A DNA stretch of 64,000 bases from Alentia gelatinosa (GCA_950022655.1 OX465579.1:50261950-50325949), one strand, 5' to 3'; shown: positions 13,025 through 25,299, counted from the first letter of the stretch. The notes: a model not told the origin generated them from the sequence alone. Program-made: numbers and translations.

Positions 13025-14240
13025 TGTATGTATGTATGTATGTATGTATGTATGTATGTATGTATGTATGTATGTATGTATGTATGTATGTATGTATGTA
13101 TGTATGTATGTATATATATATTTATAATATGAGAAACCTCTCACTACTTTCTGAAAGTCTGGGACCAACGTTGCACGCCTTCCAACACTACCGCGAGTCC
13201 TACTAACACAAACGTGACAGTTTCTACACCTTGAATAGTGAATGTAACCCGGACCCGAGCTAAGAATAAATCACGTTGTCGCAACGCATGCGTAGTGGCG
13301 TCTGAATGTGTTGATCTGACTTCCGCTGTCTTTTCGTGAGTTATTTAGAGAACGGGAGCGGCGGCACAAGCAGGACGGACATGCATGACTGCACATTCCT
13401 GTTTAGTGATGACGCAGTTAACATTGTTTACACACATAGTTTCTTCATGACAACATGTTACAATGACGAACTATTGACAGGCCACAGATAATAGCACATC
13501 CATCCTTCATGTTCTGTCGACGTCCTGTCTATGATAAACTTAAGAGCTAAATACTGTTGATTCTCTCACACCCAAACAGTGTTGAATCTCAGTTAATCCA
13601 TTTCATAGAGATGGTTTTATACATTTTCAATGGATATTAAGATATCTCGTGGTTAGATATATCCAAGATATGATAGATACATGTAATCACAATATCCCGT
13701 TAGTTGATTTATTCAATCTATGTTTTGTTTTAAAGTTTCGAATGTATCTTAGATATATGGGATGTTTGTCTCTGAGATTATCAAAAAACGTCACGGACTT
13801 TCATGTGATTGTTTATATAGCTTGAGCTGTCTTTGTGGAATGATATCTTGAAGCTGAACTGAGTGATTTCAGTAGCGGAAGACACCGAATGCCATGTAAA
13901 TAATTATATGAAATTGAGTGAAGTTCCGATTTTACCTTACCCTTTTTTAACTTCATATGTGATGCTCGACATGTAGACATTTCATGGAATAGCTGTGACA
14001 TACAGTCACACCATAAGTGTATGGAGATTTGTATGAGGGGTAGAGTAAATATGTACATGGATTACAAATGGAGTAGATAAGGTAATGAATTAAGATTCAA
14101 TTTTGTTCTATTCGTTGCTATGCAGTCTCATTGTATATCCAAAATCTTATAAGCAATTGTTGGCATCATAGAAAAGTTAGGGGAACTGAACTGGGGAAAG
14201 TGGATAAAAAAAGGTTGAGAGCTTGAAGACTTACCTGCAT
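7446..14240 (-). CDS. Secreted protein with two chitin-binding (peritrophin-A/CBM14) domains, complete
   Basis: I assembled five exons: 14,240-14,235; 10,580-10,307; 9,168-8,962; 8,671-8,468; 7,693-7,446. The lengths (6, 274, 207, 204 and 248 nt) sum to 939 nt, or 312 codons plus TGA, with GT-AG ends and matching phases throughout. Exon 1 codes only Met-Gln. Joined to exon 2 it gives a signal peptide (MQISTLAVWLAALVALVSPS). Exon 2 continues as a Pro/Gly/Ser-rich linker. Exons 3 and 4 each hold one six-cysteine CBM14 domain. The last exon has four cysteines and a Thr/Asn-rich tail (an N-glycosylation motif is visible) of unknown fold. All introns after exon 2 are phase 1, which fits exon shuffling. 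CBM14 proteins bind chitin in cuticle, gut lining, shell matrix or immune secretions. The likely role is extracellular chitin binding. No catalytic domain is present. Intron 1 is 3.65 kb and holds two MITEs. Confidence 0.8.
8468..8671 (-). CDS. Exon 4 of the CBM14 gene: second chitin-binding domain
   Basis: The exon is phase 1-1 and 204 bp long. The six cysteines are spaced C-x11-C-x5-C-x9-C-x12-C-x7-C, with the aromatic core SLYLFC and the GLHF...CTWP segment typical of peritrophin-A domains. It ends in a short linker (IVTAPPVQ) before the C-terminal exon. Confidence 0.85.
8962..9168 (-). CDS. Exon 3 of the CBM14 gene: first chitin-binding domain
   Basis: The exon is phase 1-1 and 207 bp long. 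The CBM14 pattern is recognisable: CSGEG...VCSCYLMC, MPCPSNLHFN, LCDWPKEAKC. It has one cysteine more than the canonical six (the SC after the second). It ends in a Thr/Ser-rich linker that is probably O-glycosylated. Confidence 0.85.
11212..12135. mobile_element. MITE with CCCAGTAAACACAA inverted ends
   Basis: CCCAGTAAACACAA at 11,212-11,225 is repeated as its exact reverse complement at 12,122-12,135, bounding about 924 bp with no ORF. The interior is packed with variants of TTTACGTAAAT and ACATAAATTTACG on both strands. No clear target-site duplication is visible, so the superfamily is open. It lies in intron 1 of the CBM14 gene. Confidence 0.5.
12666..12811. mobile_element. Short MITE with imperfect terminal inverted repeats of about 33-35 bp
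   Basis: The left end (ATGGTGACAAGCCCATGAAT) is the near reverse complement of the right end (ATTCAGGGACTTGTCACCAT). The homology continues about 15 bp further inward (CACAATAA against TTATTGCG). The element is about 146 bp with no ORF, in intron 1 of the CBM14 gene. I could not define a target duplication. Confidence 0.5.
12992..13112. repeat. (TATG)n microsatellite
   Basis: About 30 near-perfect tetranucleotide copies in intron 1 of the CBM14 gene. The same motif forms a second array at 14.6 kb. Confidence 0.95.
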
Positions 14241-14327
14241 GTTGACTGTCGCTGCTGGTGAATATTGTTAGCGGTGGATCCTGCCGGTGACCAGTGATCT
14301 TCTGATGGTCTACCCCCTTGCAGTCGT

Positions 14328-14335
14328 CTTTTATA
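14328..14335 (-). promoter_or_regulatory. TATA box of the CBM14 gene
   Basis: The minus strand reads CTTATAAAAGACG here, 88 bp upstream of the exon 1 ATG. Initiation about 30 bp downstream would leave a 5' UTR of about 60 nt ending in ATGCAG|GTAAGT. The position agrees with the inferred signal peptide and first intron. Confidence 0.55.
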
Positions 14336-14637
14336 AGAGATAGTGTCAGAAGGTGTGTGTGTGTGGTAGGAGGGTGGGCGATGTACCCAGTAAGGAGCGG
14401 GCAGTGGCAGGTTGAGTCGGCGCCACCGCAGGTTGAATGTGTGGGTGGGGGGATTCCTGTGCAGGTCACGGTGCAGAGTTATCCATGTGGAAAGAAAACC
14501 TTCACCTTTAATACTCCTTACGGTGAGCGTCTAATAGTAGAACAAGACATTAGGTTCATTTGGGAAGTAAATCAGTTGGCCTTATAAGGGATATATATAT
14601 ATATACATGTATGTATGCATGTATGTATGTATGTATG

Positions 14638-14668
<31 letters not shown>

Positions 14669-17600
14669 GTATGTATGTATGTATGTATGTATGTATGTAT
14701 GTATGTATGTATGTATGTATGTATGTATGTATGTATGTATGTATGTATGTATATGCGTGTGTGTGTGTAAGTAAGCATACAATATATTAGGTATTTCACG
14801 TTTTTAAGCCCAACGCACACTTTGCGACTTTTCCCGTTTTTATCGGGAAAGTCAATATTTTCCCGGGGCAATATCGCAAGGTGTGCTTCAGTTTCCTTGA
14901 GATATCGCCACCCCTTTTGCACCCCTCTCCCCCCCCCCCCCCCTTCCACTGAGACGGGGCTTGTCGCCGACTTTTCCTTGAGACTTTCAAATATAACATG
15001 TTATATTTTATCGCATACGATATGTACGTTCTGGACTCAACCTCCCGACAGCCTAGGTCTCGGGTCCTGGGTCTCGAGGCAGTCTCAAGGCGGTTACTGG
15101 AGAACTCGACCCGAAACGAACTCGACCTGTAGTTGTCAGGAGAACTCGACCCGTTTTGGAGAAATTGATTGGCGAACTCGACCCGTTTTAGAAACTTATG
15201 AATATGACATTTTCACATACAAGTAAAGGGCTGGTTAGTTAGCTTTTAGGCAAATAAACCAGTGCATATAGAAAATAGGTCCAGCTAGGTTTAGGGGTAG
15301 GGTTAGGGTTAAGGTTAGGTAAGGCAGCCACCATTGGTAGGACATGTTGTTTTTGATCAGAATTTGAGTACTGTTGGAACTATGCATGCTAACAGCAATA
15401 CGGTTAAAAAGGGTAAAGTAATTAATCTGTTACAAGATATAGAAAGTAAAATGACAGCAGGCCGGGGAGGCGGCTACTTGATGAAATTGTAAAACATGTG
15501 ATAGGCAATGAATATAAATATGCATGACTAAATGGAAGTCCAGGAAGCAGCTATATATATTCCACTGTGCATACAGGACTCTCTAAAAATATAAAAACAC
15601 TGTATCTGAAATACTAAATAAAAACCGATATAAAACATCCATGCCTCAACTATCACATAGTCATATTGTAAATGACCTTTTTGGTCTTGACCGAATGTAT
15701 TGCTAACAACATCAAATGGAAGATCGAGCTCTGTCCGAATTTGATTTATTGAAAAAAAATTAAAATCACATTGTGTTTTGTAGCATGTGCAAGCATGGTG
15801 GGTTGTTCTTTATCCAAACTTGATAAAATCTTACCATATTGGCATAGAGAACATGCAGACCTAAAGAAAACTACACACTGTCGATGTTTCACCATGATCA
15901 GTATAACAGTTTACTATATACCCATGCCGAATATACTGTAAATACGCACCGTTTCGGCATATGACGTAAAAATACTGTACGGACCACTGGTCCGTACAGG
16001 AAAATACGGACTACTTACCTATACACATTTATTAACACATTGGTTGTTAAGCAAAATGAATTTTTTTTTTTAATTTTGGGTTTATAGTAAATATATAACG
16101 TCCAGCCATGCTTGTTCAAGTCGCAGAACTCGATGATAATTTGCCGTTTATACGGAACTCGGCGTAGATGACTCGGTCCGTACAACCCGTAAATTACCAT
16201 TTCGTTCTGTGACTTGTACAGCATGGTCAGGACGTTCTATATAATTACTGCACAGGGTGCAGTACATAATTTGCACTGCTGCAGAAACACACGCACACAT
16301 GTAATGTGTACACGGACACAAAAAGACACGCACACACGCATTCACACACTTAAATACACATACAGATTCAAATACGAATGGTCTCGCTTGAAAATTGCAA
16401 TAAAGAATCTTAATGAAAAAAAGACAGACAGGCACACAAAGCTACACACGGAAATCTAAAACCACACAGACACATAAGCTTGCCTCACGAGCTAAAACAT
16501 CAGCTCCGTAAACTTGGATCTGATGCCGGGAAACCCGACCCCACACCACGTCCTGCCCCCACCCAGCGCTATTCTCGACGCCCGTCCCACGTCCTCCGGA
16601 CACCTTCCCACCTCACGCCCTACGTGCACTAGACTGAATACCGGTCCAAATGAATATTAGGAAGGGATTTTCTGAAACTTTGCATATCACGCTTTCTATC
16701 ACATGAGATCCCCATGGTGCTTATTCAAATCGGTTCAAAATGAATGGAAATATATGAATAAACTTATATCAACCTTCCATGATACAATTTGGAACTTTTA
16801 GAAATGTTTCTCTAAAATTCATACATACACACAGTGCACCTCCCAAAATTCACTGGTGATCTGCTCGTCTGAGATGGGGCACAAGCAGCACCTGACCTAC
16901 TGAATTCAGTCCGGATTCAGAAAGAAATACGTCAAAGAGTAACATATAATAATTCACTTTTTCGTGTTTCTGTAACTCCTTATATTGGCTAGATGAGTCT
17001 GAGACCCTCTCATGGTCGTATAAGCGAGGGCGAGGTAAACCTTTCTATCATTACGTCATAATAGAGGGTGACATCATTAACCGTGACGAAGACACGTTGT
17101 GACGACGACACTCCTTGGTCCGGGAAATATTACTGGGCCAGTGTTCGTCAGTGTGTGGTGAGCGAGTAGGTTGTTATTAATCATCCGTCATTAATTATTG
17201 CATGTGCCTACCAGGCATGGCAACATGCCAATATAGGGATGAACCACTTCGAGATAAGTATTTTTAAAAAGCTAGATAAAGTTGACTTATGAACAGCTCT
17301 ACTTAATAGACTAGCAAACAGGTGAGGTCTGCGACACCACCTTTACCAACCTCTTGCTATAGTTAAGATGCGAACCGCTCTAATAATAGAAAGGTAAATA
17401 GTTTTTGTCTGTGAAACCACACCCATCAAAGCCTCTTGCCGTCTCTTGGCCTGTTTCTCACGCTTTGTATTGTATTGGTATTCCATGAAAAAACTGGTTG
17501 GTCAGCGGAAGTGTGCACCCTGCTTGTGGACCACTGCCACACCTGGCCGTGCCTGGCACGGCCCTTCGCCGCTCTCAATCCCCGACAACACGTATGTACA

Positions 17601-17816
17601 CTGCCACCGTCCCCAGAGGTGACTTCCTTATAACTGTGGTCTGTATACAGAATTAGAACCCGTCACACCCCTTAGCACGACACGTTCAGTCAGGGTTACC
17701 AGCGGTCATGTCACGTTTGAGTTGAGATCGTCCTTATTGATGTGTGTCCGGAATCTGTTATATGTAGCACTAATACTTTATTTTACATTTATTATCTATA
17801 GGTACATTTTATACGG
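14336..17816. other. Intergenic interval with small tandem repeats
   Basis: No gene recognised. Contents: a C homopolymer at about 14,929-14,943; four spaced copies of GAACTCGACCCG (one degenerate) at 15,104-15,186; a telomere-like stretch with GGGTTAGGGTTAAGGTTAGG at about 15,300-15,320; a (CA)-rich stretch near 16,290-16,360. The remainder is AT-rich and featureless. Confidence 0.5.
14604..14752. repeat. (GTAT)n microsatellite
   Basis: About 37 copies of the same tetranucleotide as at 13.0 kb, just upstream of the CBM14 gene promoter. Confidence 0.95.
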
Positions 17817-19162
17817 TCAGTATAAAAAATTGTCGTTCAAGGTTTTACGTACCTCTACACGTTCCAAACTTGGGATATCGGCAGCAGGTAAGGCGATTGT
17901 CTTCGTAATGTCATTCAATATATTATACATTCCCCTCTGCTGGTTGTCCGATGCTACAGAATAACTATTTAAACTGGATACGTTTTTATGACCTGATAAT
18001 TGGGCCACCATTGTCGGCGGAACTCCGGCGTGTAATAAATTCGTGCAAAGTGTTTTACGAACACTATGATTCGTAATTTTCTTTATCTGCACTTTCCTTC
18101 ATTATTTTACCCAATTCGTTCCTCCCCATGGGCTGTCGCGTGTACCAGCATTTACTGTATGGTAATCGTTTGTAGTTTATACACAAGTAGAAGGGAGACG
18201 AATCCGTTAGAGTGTCATAAGGTCGATGTGATTCATACTTCTCGATTAATCGCACAGGACATCTCTCCGGGTTCTTCTTATTTTCCCACATTTTGGGGTC
18301 AAATGCCCGATTATTAGAAATATCGCCTTGGCGAGTTTTTGTGGTTCGCTCGTTGAAGCTAGCGAATTTTTCGCCATTTGTGCTGGTGTTTATAGTAATA
18401 TCTCCCCACTGTAGTTGTCGGCTTTCCTGTCGCCCTCTCATTCCGCAACACTTCGTGGTTATATACCATATCGAGTTGCGTAAACCCTTAGGATCATTCC
18501 CATCAAATACGCCCGACGCCCATAGCCTTTCCTCGTCCTCTGACGTTAACGGATCACACTGAAAATATATTAAAAAATACGAGAAAATTATTAGCCATTT
18601 ATATTCAATATAGTATAATTTAAATGGTAAATATATTTATATTTATTTTTGCGGTTATTATTCATTTATATTGAATTGTATTTACCTTGTTAGGAAGATT
18701 TCCGTATCCCTCAGATTTCAGTTCCTTTTTTCTCGTACTCAGCACCTCACGAGTTGTCTTGAATAATTCCGAATTCGCTAAATTCTCCGTGTAGTCGTGG
18801 GCGTCTAAATATCTCTTGATACTGGAATAAATCCCAGTTAACGAATTCGGCTGGAAGCAAGTCCCATCTTTCCTTCTTGCGCCTATTAAATAACTGCCTA
18901 AATGAACACTGAGCATTTTAGGATCGATTTCCTCAATTCTACGGAATTCGTTCAGCTTTTCAAGATATTTGTGAAAACTCGCTACATCACGGTCGGTTTT
19001 CTTCCTTGTTTCAATACTGCGTCTACTTGAAATGTATTCCTTCAAACTCGTTATGCTTGCATTAACGTTAGGCTGCACATTTTCCTCATTTAATTCGTTA
19101 TCTTCTTCTTCTGATACATTTTCAACGTCGGCGATGGCCGCAACAATATCAAAAACGTCCAT
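17817..19162 (-). pseudogene. Crypton-type tyrosine recombinase, one frameshift
   Basis: The reading frame starts at ATG 19,162 (MDVFDIVAAIADVEN). A 477-nt first exon carries an N-terminal SAM-like region (RDVASFHKYLEKLNEF, KRYLDAHDYTENL). A 127-bp intron follows (GTAAAT at 18,685, TTTTCAG at 18,559), then the catalytic domain. I see the first Arg box GMRGRQESRQLQWGD, then ITNHSVRKT (HxxR), and AQLSGHKNVSSLNSYS (GH and the nucleophile Tyr). This is the recombinase of Crypton elements, also domesticated in animal ZMYM/QRICH1-type proteins. A small indel near 18,075-18,085 puts HxxR out of frame, so the first frame stops at TAG 18,064. Everything else reads cleanly. The frame ends at 17,817, unless a good donor (GAG|GTACGT at 17,852) joins another exon. 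Cryptons have no terminal inverted repeats, so the element ends are not defined. Confidence 0.8.
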
Positions 19163-20605
19163 TTTTTCTACAGCAGGACGCGTTGTCAACGCGTCATCGT
19201 AGATCAACGCGTCATCGTAGTTCCATATAGTATAATGTTAGTCTCTTTGTTTCGTATTTTTTTTTAAATGATTTTAAAATTTAAATATAGGTGTAGATCA
19301 TTATATAATATCTATATTTATTGCTATTGCTATTTTTCACCATCTTTCTGTATATTTATATCTTCTTTTTCTTGATTTTTACGGTTTGTTTACATTTTGC
19401 AGGTTGACTGTAGCGAATTCGTATCGGCCGTTCGTAGCGAATTCACATAGCCTGTGTAGGTAAGTGTTTGTTTATTAATTGAATTCCACTGCATATTATC
19501 ATTACTTTATATTTTCTATGAATGGCACATACTGGGTTTTTCTTTGTCTGTATTTACGGTCGATATCTTCACATTTACGCTGGTTTTAACGTGCAATATA
19601 CGGTCGGGAACCAGTTAACTGCTTCCTGTTTCGCGCACCCGGTGCCCGTACACTGAATTTCGTGCACATACATATAATATCTAAATAATACTTACATACA
19701 GTATAGGCGTCAGTTTCGTGCACGGGTATATAATAAAGTGTAATACGAAGTTGTGTAGTACACATTTGTCAGACATAAAAACCAACAAGAAACTATTTCA
19801 TCAAACTCCTGTCAAATATATTAATAGGTATACACAAATAACTAACTCTATAAGTCTGTCAAAATCCTGTTGATGTGCATTATTTTGTAGTTCATAATCT
19901 ACCACTGATATTACCTAATCAAGGAAAGTAACGACTTTCAGAAATACAATACCCATTTAGATGTATATAACATAGGTAAGATCGGAATTTTACAGATATC
20001 ATGATAAACCTTGATATCACCTTCATTGTAAATATCATCCCTAGATAAGACCTAGTTTAGCTGTCTTAGTTGCTCGTATTCCTGCTTGAGTTTATGTTTT
20101 CAACGATTCTTCTGAGTAGCTAAAGCTTTAGAGATGTTAAACCAGCTGACCAACATTTCCTTGACTGAGTTGTTCATGTGACATATTTATGTTTATATTT
20201 AGTACCTGAATGATATACAAAATCAAAACATCTTTTTGAAAACGGTTTCTTTATCTTTATTTTGTTCAGTCAAGGGTTTGTGGTGAGCAAGTTCACTGAT
20301 CACTTTGACTTTTGCCCCTTTTTTTATTACTTATTTTTTTATTGACACCGGTTCTCATCGTGGTGAGATCTTCCACCGAGAATAGATACAGGACATCTGA
20401 TAACATCTCATATACATATTAAGTTTCCAGATCTTAATACAATGTATAAAAAATACATATTAAATACAACAGAAAAATAAGGTAGGCGATATGAGATAAA
20501 GGTGATTCAAATTCGGATTCTCCTGAAATACCAAATAGATTATGAGTTATCTCCAATCATAGATAGAATAAATATTCTTTATTTTCTTTTTAAATTCCTT
20601 GGTAT
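19163..20605. other. Non-coding interval upstream of the Crypton and downstream of the LINE
   Basis: AT-rich sequence without recognised genes. Tandem copies of CAACGCGTCATCGTAG sit at about 19,185-19,220, just upstream of the Crypton start. The 5' region of the Crypton probably extends into this stretch. Confidence 0.4.
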
Positions 20606-21645
20606 CAATTAACAATTGAACTCTAGGCGATAACTTGTCCCTGAGGACGTTGCCACGATAGACTGGCGATCTAAAGTAAGTGCTATACTAACGATCCTTA
20701 CTTTAATTAATCTTAGCTTATACTGACTTCTTGTATTCCTATGCCTTGTGTCTATGTTGTTCATAATTTTCGATTGCTTAAACATTATATACAATACCTG
20801 CATATTTCTTCTTGCATCCAAAAAGTCTATGTTTGCTATGTTATGTAATATATCACTATTTTGTATTCTACTCCAGTTCATGTTTATTGTTCTGAGTGCT
20901 CTATTCTGTAGTGCTTTGATTTCTTGGAACCGTCGATCAAAAAGTAACAGTATTCTAAAGTAGGTCTAATAATAGATGTATAGATTTTTCGTGCTGTATC
21001 TTTGTCAATGTCATTCCTAATTTTATTTAACTTAAACAGACGGTTATTTGCATTTTTATTAATGTCTTTAGTGGTTAGTTAGGTTCATACAGGAGTCTAA
21101 GGTTATGCCTAAGTATTTGTACTTTTGTACCATCTCGAGTTCACTAATATTACAAGTAAGTTTTGCTGGTTCTAAGAATTTTAATCGGCAGGTCGAACTA
21201 AACCACATACTAAACTACCTATGCTATATATCACTAAATCATCAGCGTATTGTATATACCTACTTTTATTTACTTTATCACACAAATTATTTATAAATAA
21301 GTTAGATAATAGCAGCCCCAAGACAGAGCCTTGAGGCACTCCAAAATCTATCAGTTTTAATTTCGATTCAAGACAATTAATCTTTACATTTTGTTTCCTA
21401 TCAGATAGGTAGTCAGTTATCCAATCTACAATGTTCCTGGGGAAATAAAATTCATATTTCAGTTTCTGAATTAAAAGTTTATGGGGCATGGAATCAAATG
21501 CATTTTTTAGGTCAACATAAACGGCTGCAATGTTATCGCCTATATTTCTTGCATCATATATATCCTTTGTAAAATTAAATAAAGCATCACAAGTACTCAT
21601 ATTCTTCCTAAAACCACACTGACATTCCCCCTTGGGGAACATAAT
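20606..21645 (-). pseudogene. Non-LTR retrotransposon (LINE) reverse transcriptase, decayed
   Basis: The open part (21,642-21,181) shows RT blocks in order: GFRKNMSTCDAL, AAVYVDLKNAFDSMPH (catalytic Asp), IVDWITDYLSDRKQ, FGVPQGSVLG, and YIQYADDLVIYS (catalytic YADD). Beyond it the reading changes frame several times. The RT thumb and tail are still legible: QKYKYLGITLDS near 21,120, then a segment around 20,880-20,610 with INMNWSRIQN and HRNTRSQYKLR. The endonuclease and any ORF1 are missing, as expected of a 5'-truncated copy. The family-typical Pro after SVLG is Leu here. The clade cannot be fixed by eye (RTE, CR1 or Jockey-like are possible). Confidence 0.8.
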
Positions 21646-21759
21646 GAATTATTACACGTTTACTTTTCAAATTCCTCTGACGTGACCTTTACAAGGACAT
21701 GGTCTGATGAATGTATGTCTTATCCGAGTTCTTTTTCTCCTAGTCATCAAATAGACTCT

Positions 21760-22640
21760 TACGGTAATAGCCTATGTCCATATACTAAGGAACAGTTAGG
21801 GGGTTGTGAAGCAACTGGTGTGTCAGGAGAAAAAACGTAAAATTTACACATTTACATGTAACCGTAATATTTTTCCTACCGTAAACCTTAATACTCTCAT
21901 TGGTAATGATATCGAGAAAACTTGAAAAGAAATATAATTTAAATGGCAGAAACTTCATAAAAGATAAATAAATATACAATACAGATTTTTATGAAGTTAA
22001 GGCCACTCAAAAAAAACACCTTGTTTCTCATCACCGCGCGCATCAGAAAAAAGGATTTTAGACGATTTTTTTTTTTTTTTTAAATAGATGAACCTTGATA
22101 GAAATTATGAAAGGTATGTGTATTTAGTATCAAATTAAAGCTCCTGATGTCAGGGATGCATTAAATGTATAGCCAGTAAAAATCTAGAAACCCCGCGTAA
22201 GCAGACACCCCATGTAAGCAGCCACTTTGGCCCGGATCGGAGGGTGGCCGCTTATGCGGGGTTTTACTGTATGTCTGCCATCTTTGATATAGCAAAAAAA
22301 AAAAAAAAAAAAAGAGCTCTCGTCATATTTTTCATGGATTGGTGATGAGAAACAATTTTATTTTTTTTAGTGGCCTAACTTCTTGATTTTATTCACCGCT
22401 TTGGCTTGTTGATGATGGAACGATTGTTTTAAGTGTATCTTATGCATCCATATTTACAGGTTTCATACTGTAAACTGACCGTATATGGGATGATTTACGG
22501 TACTGAATACGTTTACCGTTGAATACTCTTTTGTGATACCAAATATACGGGATTGAAATGTAGATATGTTTACGGTAATAAACCGTCCATGTTTACGGTA
22601 GTATCCTGTATATTTTACAGTGTGGTTGTGTATGTTATTT
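21760..22640. repeat. ACGGTA-rich repetitive region
   Basis: Words such as TTTACGGTA, TACCGTAAAC and ACTGTAAA recur at least eight times on both strands, near 21,762, 21,860-21,890 and 22,468-22,625. It ends with TATTTTACAGTG. The arrangement suggests one or more MITEs with TACGGTAAAA/TTTTACAGTG-type ends, but I could not define boundaries. A separate pogo-like MITE is inserted inside. Confidence 0.35.
22172..22271. mobile_element. Pogo/Tc1-mariner-like MITE
   Basis: The right end reads GGCCGCTTATGCGGGGTTTT, then ACTG|TA. The left end carries the complementary CAGTAAA...AACCCCGCGTAAGCAG, interrupted by a few extra bases. CAGT-beginning ends with AACCCC are typical of pogo-type mariners, which duplicate TA. 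The element is about 100 bp and non-coding. Confidence 0.45.
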
Positions 22641-24844
22641 TACGTACGTGTATTTACCTATATTGCCTAAAGTATCTCCACATTCCAGGGGATCTACTTC
22701 AAAACGGCTATCGACGTTTGACAAAACCTACATCTTGTGTAACTATAAGTCAGTAGGTAAAATGCATTCTGTTCTTGGTCTAGCTTGGGGAGCACCAGAA
22801 AACAATTCCACATTGTCCTGAGTGTGAGAGCCAGATTTGCGCCCATCCCCGTATCCGGATGCTCAGCATAGAAAGAAGGTTTTTGATTAATACAAAGTAA
22901 CTGTAAATGCTACCTCGTTCATTCCTTTAGTATATATTCCCCATCCCATTTTTGTGGGGTGTTGGAGTCATTGAGTGTATGTTTTTCTTCACATCCATTT
23001 AGATATTATTGAATCACAACCCACCTAAACGCCTTACTCTTAAGTGTTGGCCTTAATCTTTCCTGTCTCCTTCAATGGGATGGCCACAGGCATTAATGTC
23101 CTATGTATACATGGATGTGAGTAGAGTGAGACTCTAAAAGCATAAGGCCACCACAAATATGCCATATAGACTTGCGGTGACCATGACCTATACTAATTTG
23201 ATACCTAAATAAATGTACGTGCGTATGTACGATTGTGTGTGTCATAAAGAAGTGGCTCTAACAACAAATGCAGGCATATCATTTTTGAAGGGATCATTTG
23301 TCAAATAAATATTATGATTTATAAAGTAGCAGTTTGTTCCACCAATACACAGAGTTGCTTAATATATATCGTATTGCTAACTTGAACTCCTCATCAAACT
23401 TCGTCTTTTACAATGTAGATAATCATCCATCATAAACAGGAATTCACTTGCAAGAGATCCTCCACCACCAATTGTACCTCTGCACAACGGTACTGTTGGG
23501 GAGCAAAATCTACTCATATACTACCGCTTTTTTCCTCAATATCCGAACACTTTTAAGGTTACATTTCCTTCAATATGTAAAGCATCTAGAATTGCATGAC
23601 TTGTATGGCTACAATCATTGCCTATATGGCTCACAGCATCTAGACGCCCGTTTTTACTCCCACATGTGCACTCACAATTAAAAGTACATTTTGTTCTACG
23701 TCTGTAAAAGGAGAAGTACATGCAATACACAATACATGTTATACATTTTTTCCTGTTGTTTTTGTTGTCATATGGCATAGTGTGTGGGAGTAATTTTATT
23801 GTTAAAAACATCGTTTTTCAGGTTTTTAGCAGAATTCTATAAACATAATTTGTAAAAAAGAACATGTGCTCATTTGAAGCCGAAGTTGCATCATCTCTAA
23901 ACTGATTTACAGTTGAATAAGAAACCTCTAGAACGCTTGAAGGTCATTTAACAATTTCATTCCCGCTCATAATACAGTACCGGTTTCTCATTAAATCTGT
24001 AAGATATTTCCACTTTTTACCACTAGAATATAGCCCCGGTTTCTGTTCCAGTGTAAGGTATCATGACTGGGGCACAGACAAGTAAGCCCAAGTGCCAGAA
24101 GGATTTGTTGGGAGTGTGAAAGATATCGAAAAAAATAGATGAAAATCCATATCAGCCATTGAAAAACGTAAGCGGAACACTAAAAGAAACGGAAAGATAT
24201 AAGAATTGAGTAACCCACACACGCACATACACACACACGCACACACATACACACAGTTTCACTCATCTCCAAATCCATTCGATATGCAGATGATTAGTCT
24301 CGCAGTTAGTGGAAACGATTATAGTCAAACATGAACCTATAATATACAATAAAAATAATAGGAGTCCATGCAAGATCTTTGTTAAAAAGTATTGTCTTTT
24401 AATTCTAATATTAACTAAAAGACGCAATACAATCACGATTTCCATTCGTATCCTAAAGACTGAAACCATGATAAGCACTCCTGCGAGGATTTCCGCTTGT
24501 GACGTCAGTCTAATTGGCACCTGAAGACGGAAGAACCACAGCCTATAATTATGACCGACCTCAATCCTGTAATTACGCATATAATCTCTTCTAATTCTGA
24601 CCCGACTTGATCAACTTAGGAGTAATCCGTGTGCAGAATATCTAAGTTTGGGTTAGATTTTGTTCATGGAGTGAGTGATGGCTTGATGAAGGCGGGGGCT
24701 GGAGGGTGGGTAGCACTAGCATCAAGCTCATATCACGGCATATTTTGTAAAGCCTATAGGATATCGACGTTTTTGCCCCCCCCCCCCCTTCCAATTCCTA
24801 CCAATACAATGATCAGAATTAGAGGGAAACTATGTTCCGGTGAG
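22641..24844. other. Non-coding interval, nothing recognised
   Basis: AT-rich sequence with a short (CA)-rich stretch at 24,212-24,256 and a C homopolymer at about 24,777-24,788. Short Met-started frames here have no recognisable domain. Confidence 0.5.
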
Positions 24845-24947
24845 CAAAAGTTCAAAGTTACTCGGTAAGGCTTGGAAAAATTGCTGCCGAAGGCCTTGGC
24901 CGCGAGCAGTAATTTTTCCAAGCCTTACCGAGTAACTTTGACTTTTG
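24845..24947. repeat. Long near-perfect hairpin (foldback)
   Basis: The left arm, starting CAAAAGTTCAAAGTTACTCG, is mirrored by the right arm ending CGAGTAACTTTGACTTTTG. The arms are about 42 bp with one or two mismatches around an 18-nt loop containing GGCCTTGGCC. It is likely a foldback-type MITE. No duplication is evident. Confidence 0.7.
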
Positions 24948-25299
24948 ATTACTGGTACTTGGTTTCCCTATTCCTATATACCTTTAAATATCAATAAAAA
25001 TGATTATTTCTTTTCCTGCGATAGCCCCAGAAAAATGGCCACCCTTATCGAGTAACTGCAATAGCTAAGTTTTCGTTCCGCTGCTCTTTATGTCCAGTGG
25101 TTAGGCCGGGACGAAAACGTCAGCCCAGGATGAAAACGTCAGCCTTGGACGAAAACATCAGCCTCGCTACATAACTTATAATTACTGCACCCCCAGCAGC
25201 CCAGCAGCGGTATGTAACTATAGAGGTTCATGTTAAAAAACAGCGTTCAACACAAGGTTCAAGATTGGCTTGCAGGCATTGCAGTTTGCAATGTGTCAC

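Noticed and set aside
15295..15322. Possible telomeric repeat tract
   Set aside because: Only about three imperfect TTAGGG/TTAAGG units. Too short to claim an internal telomere or chromosome end.
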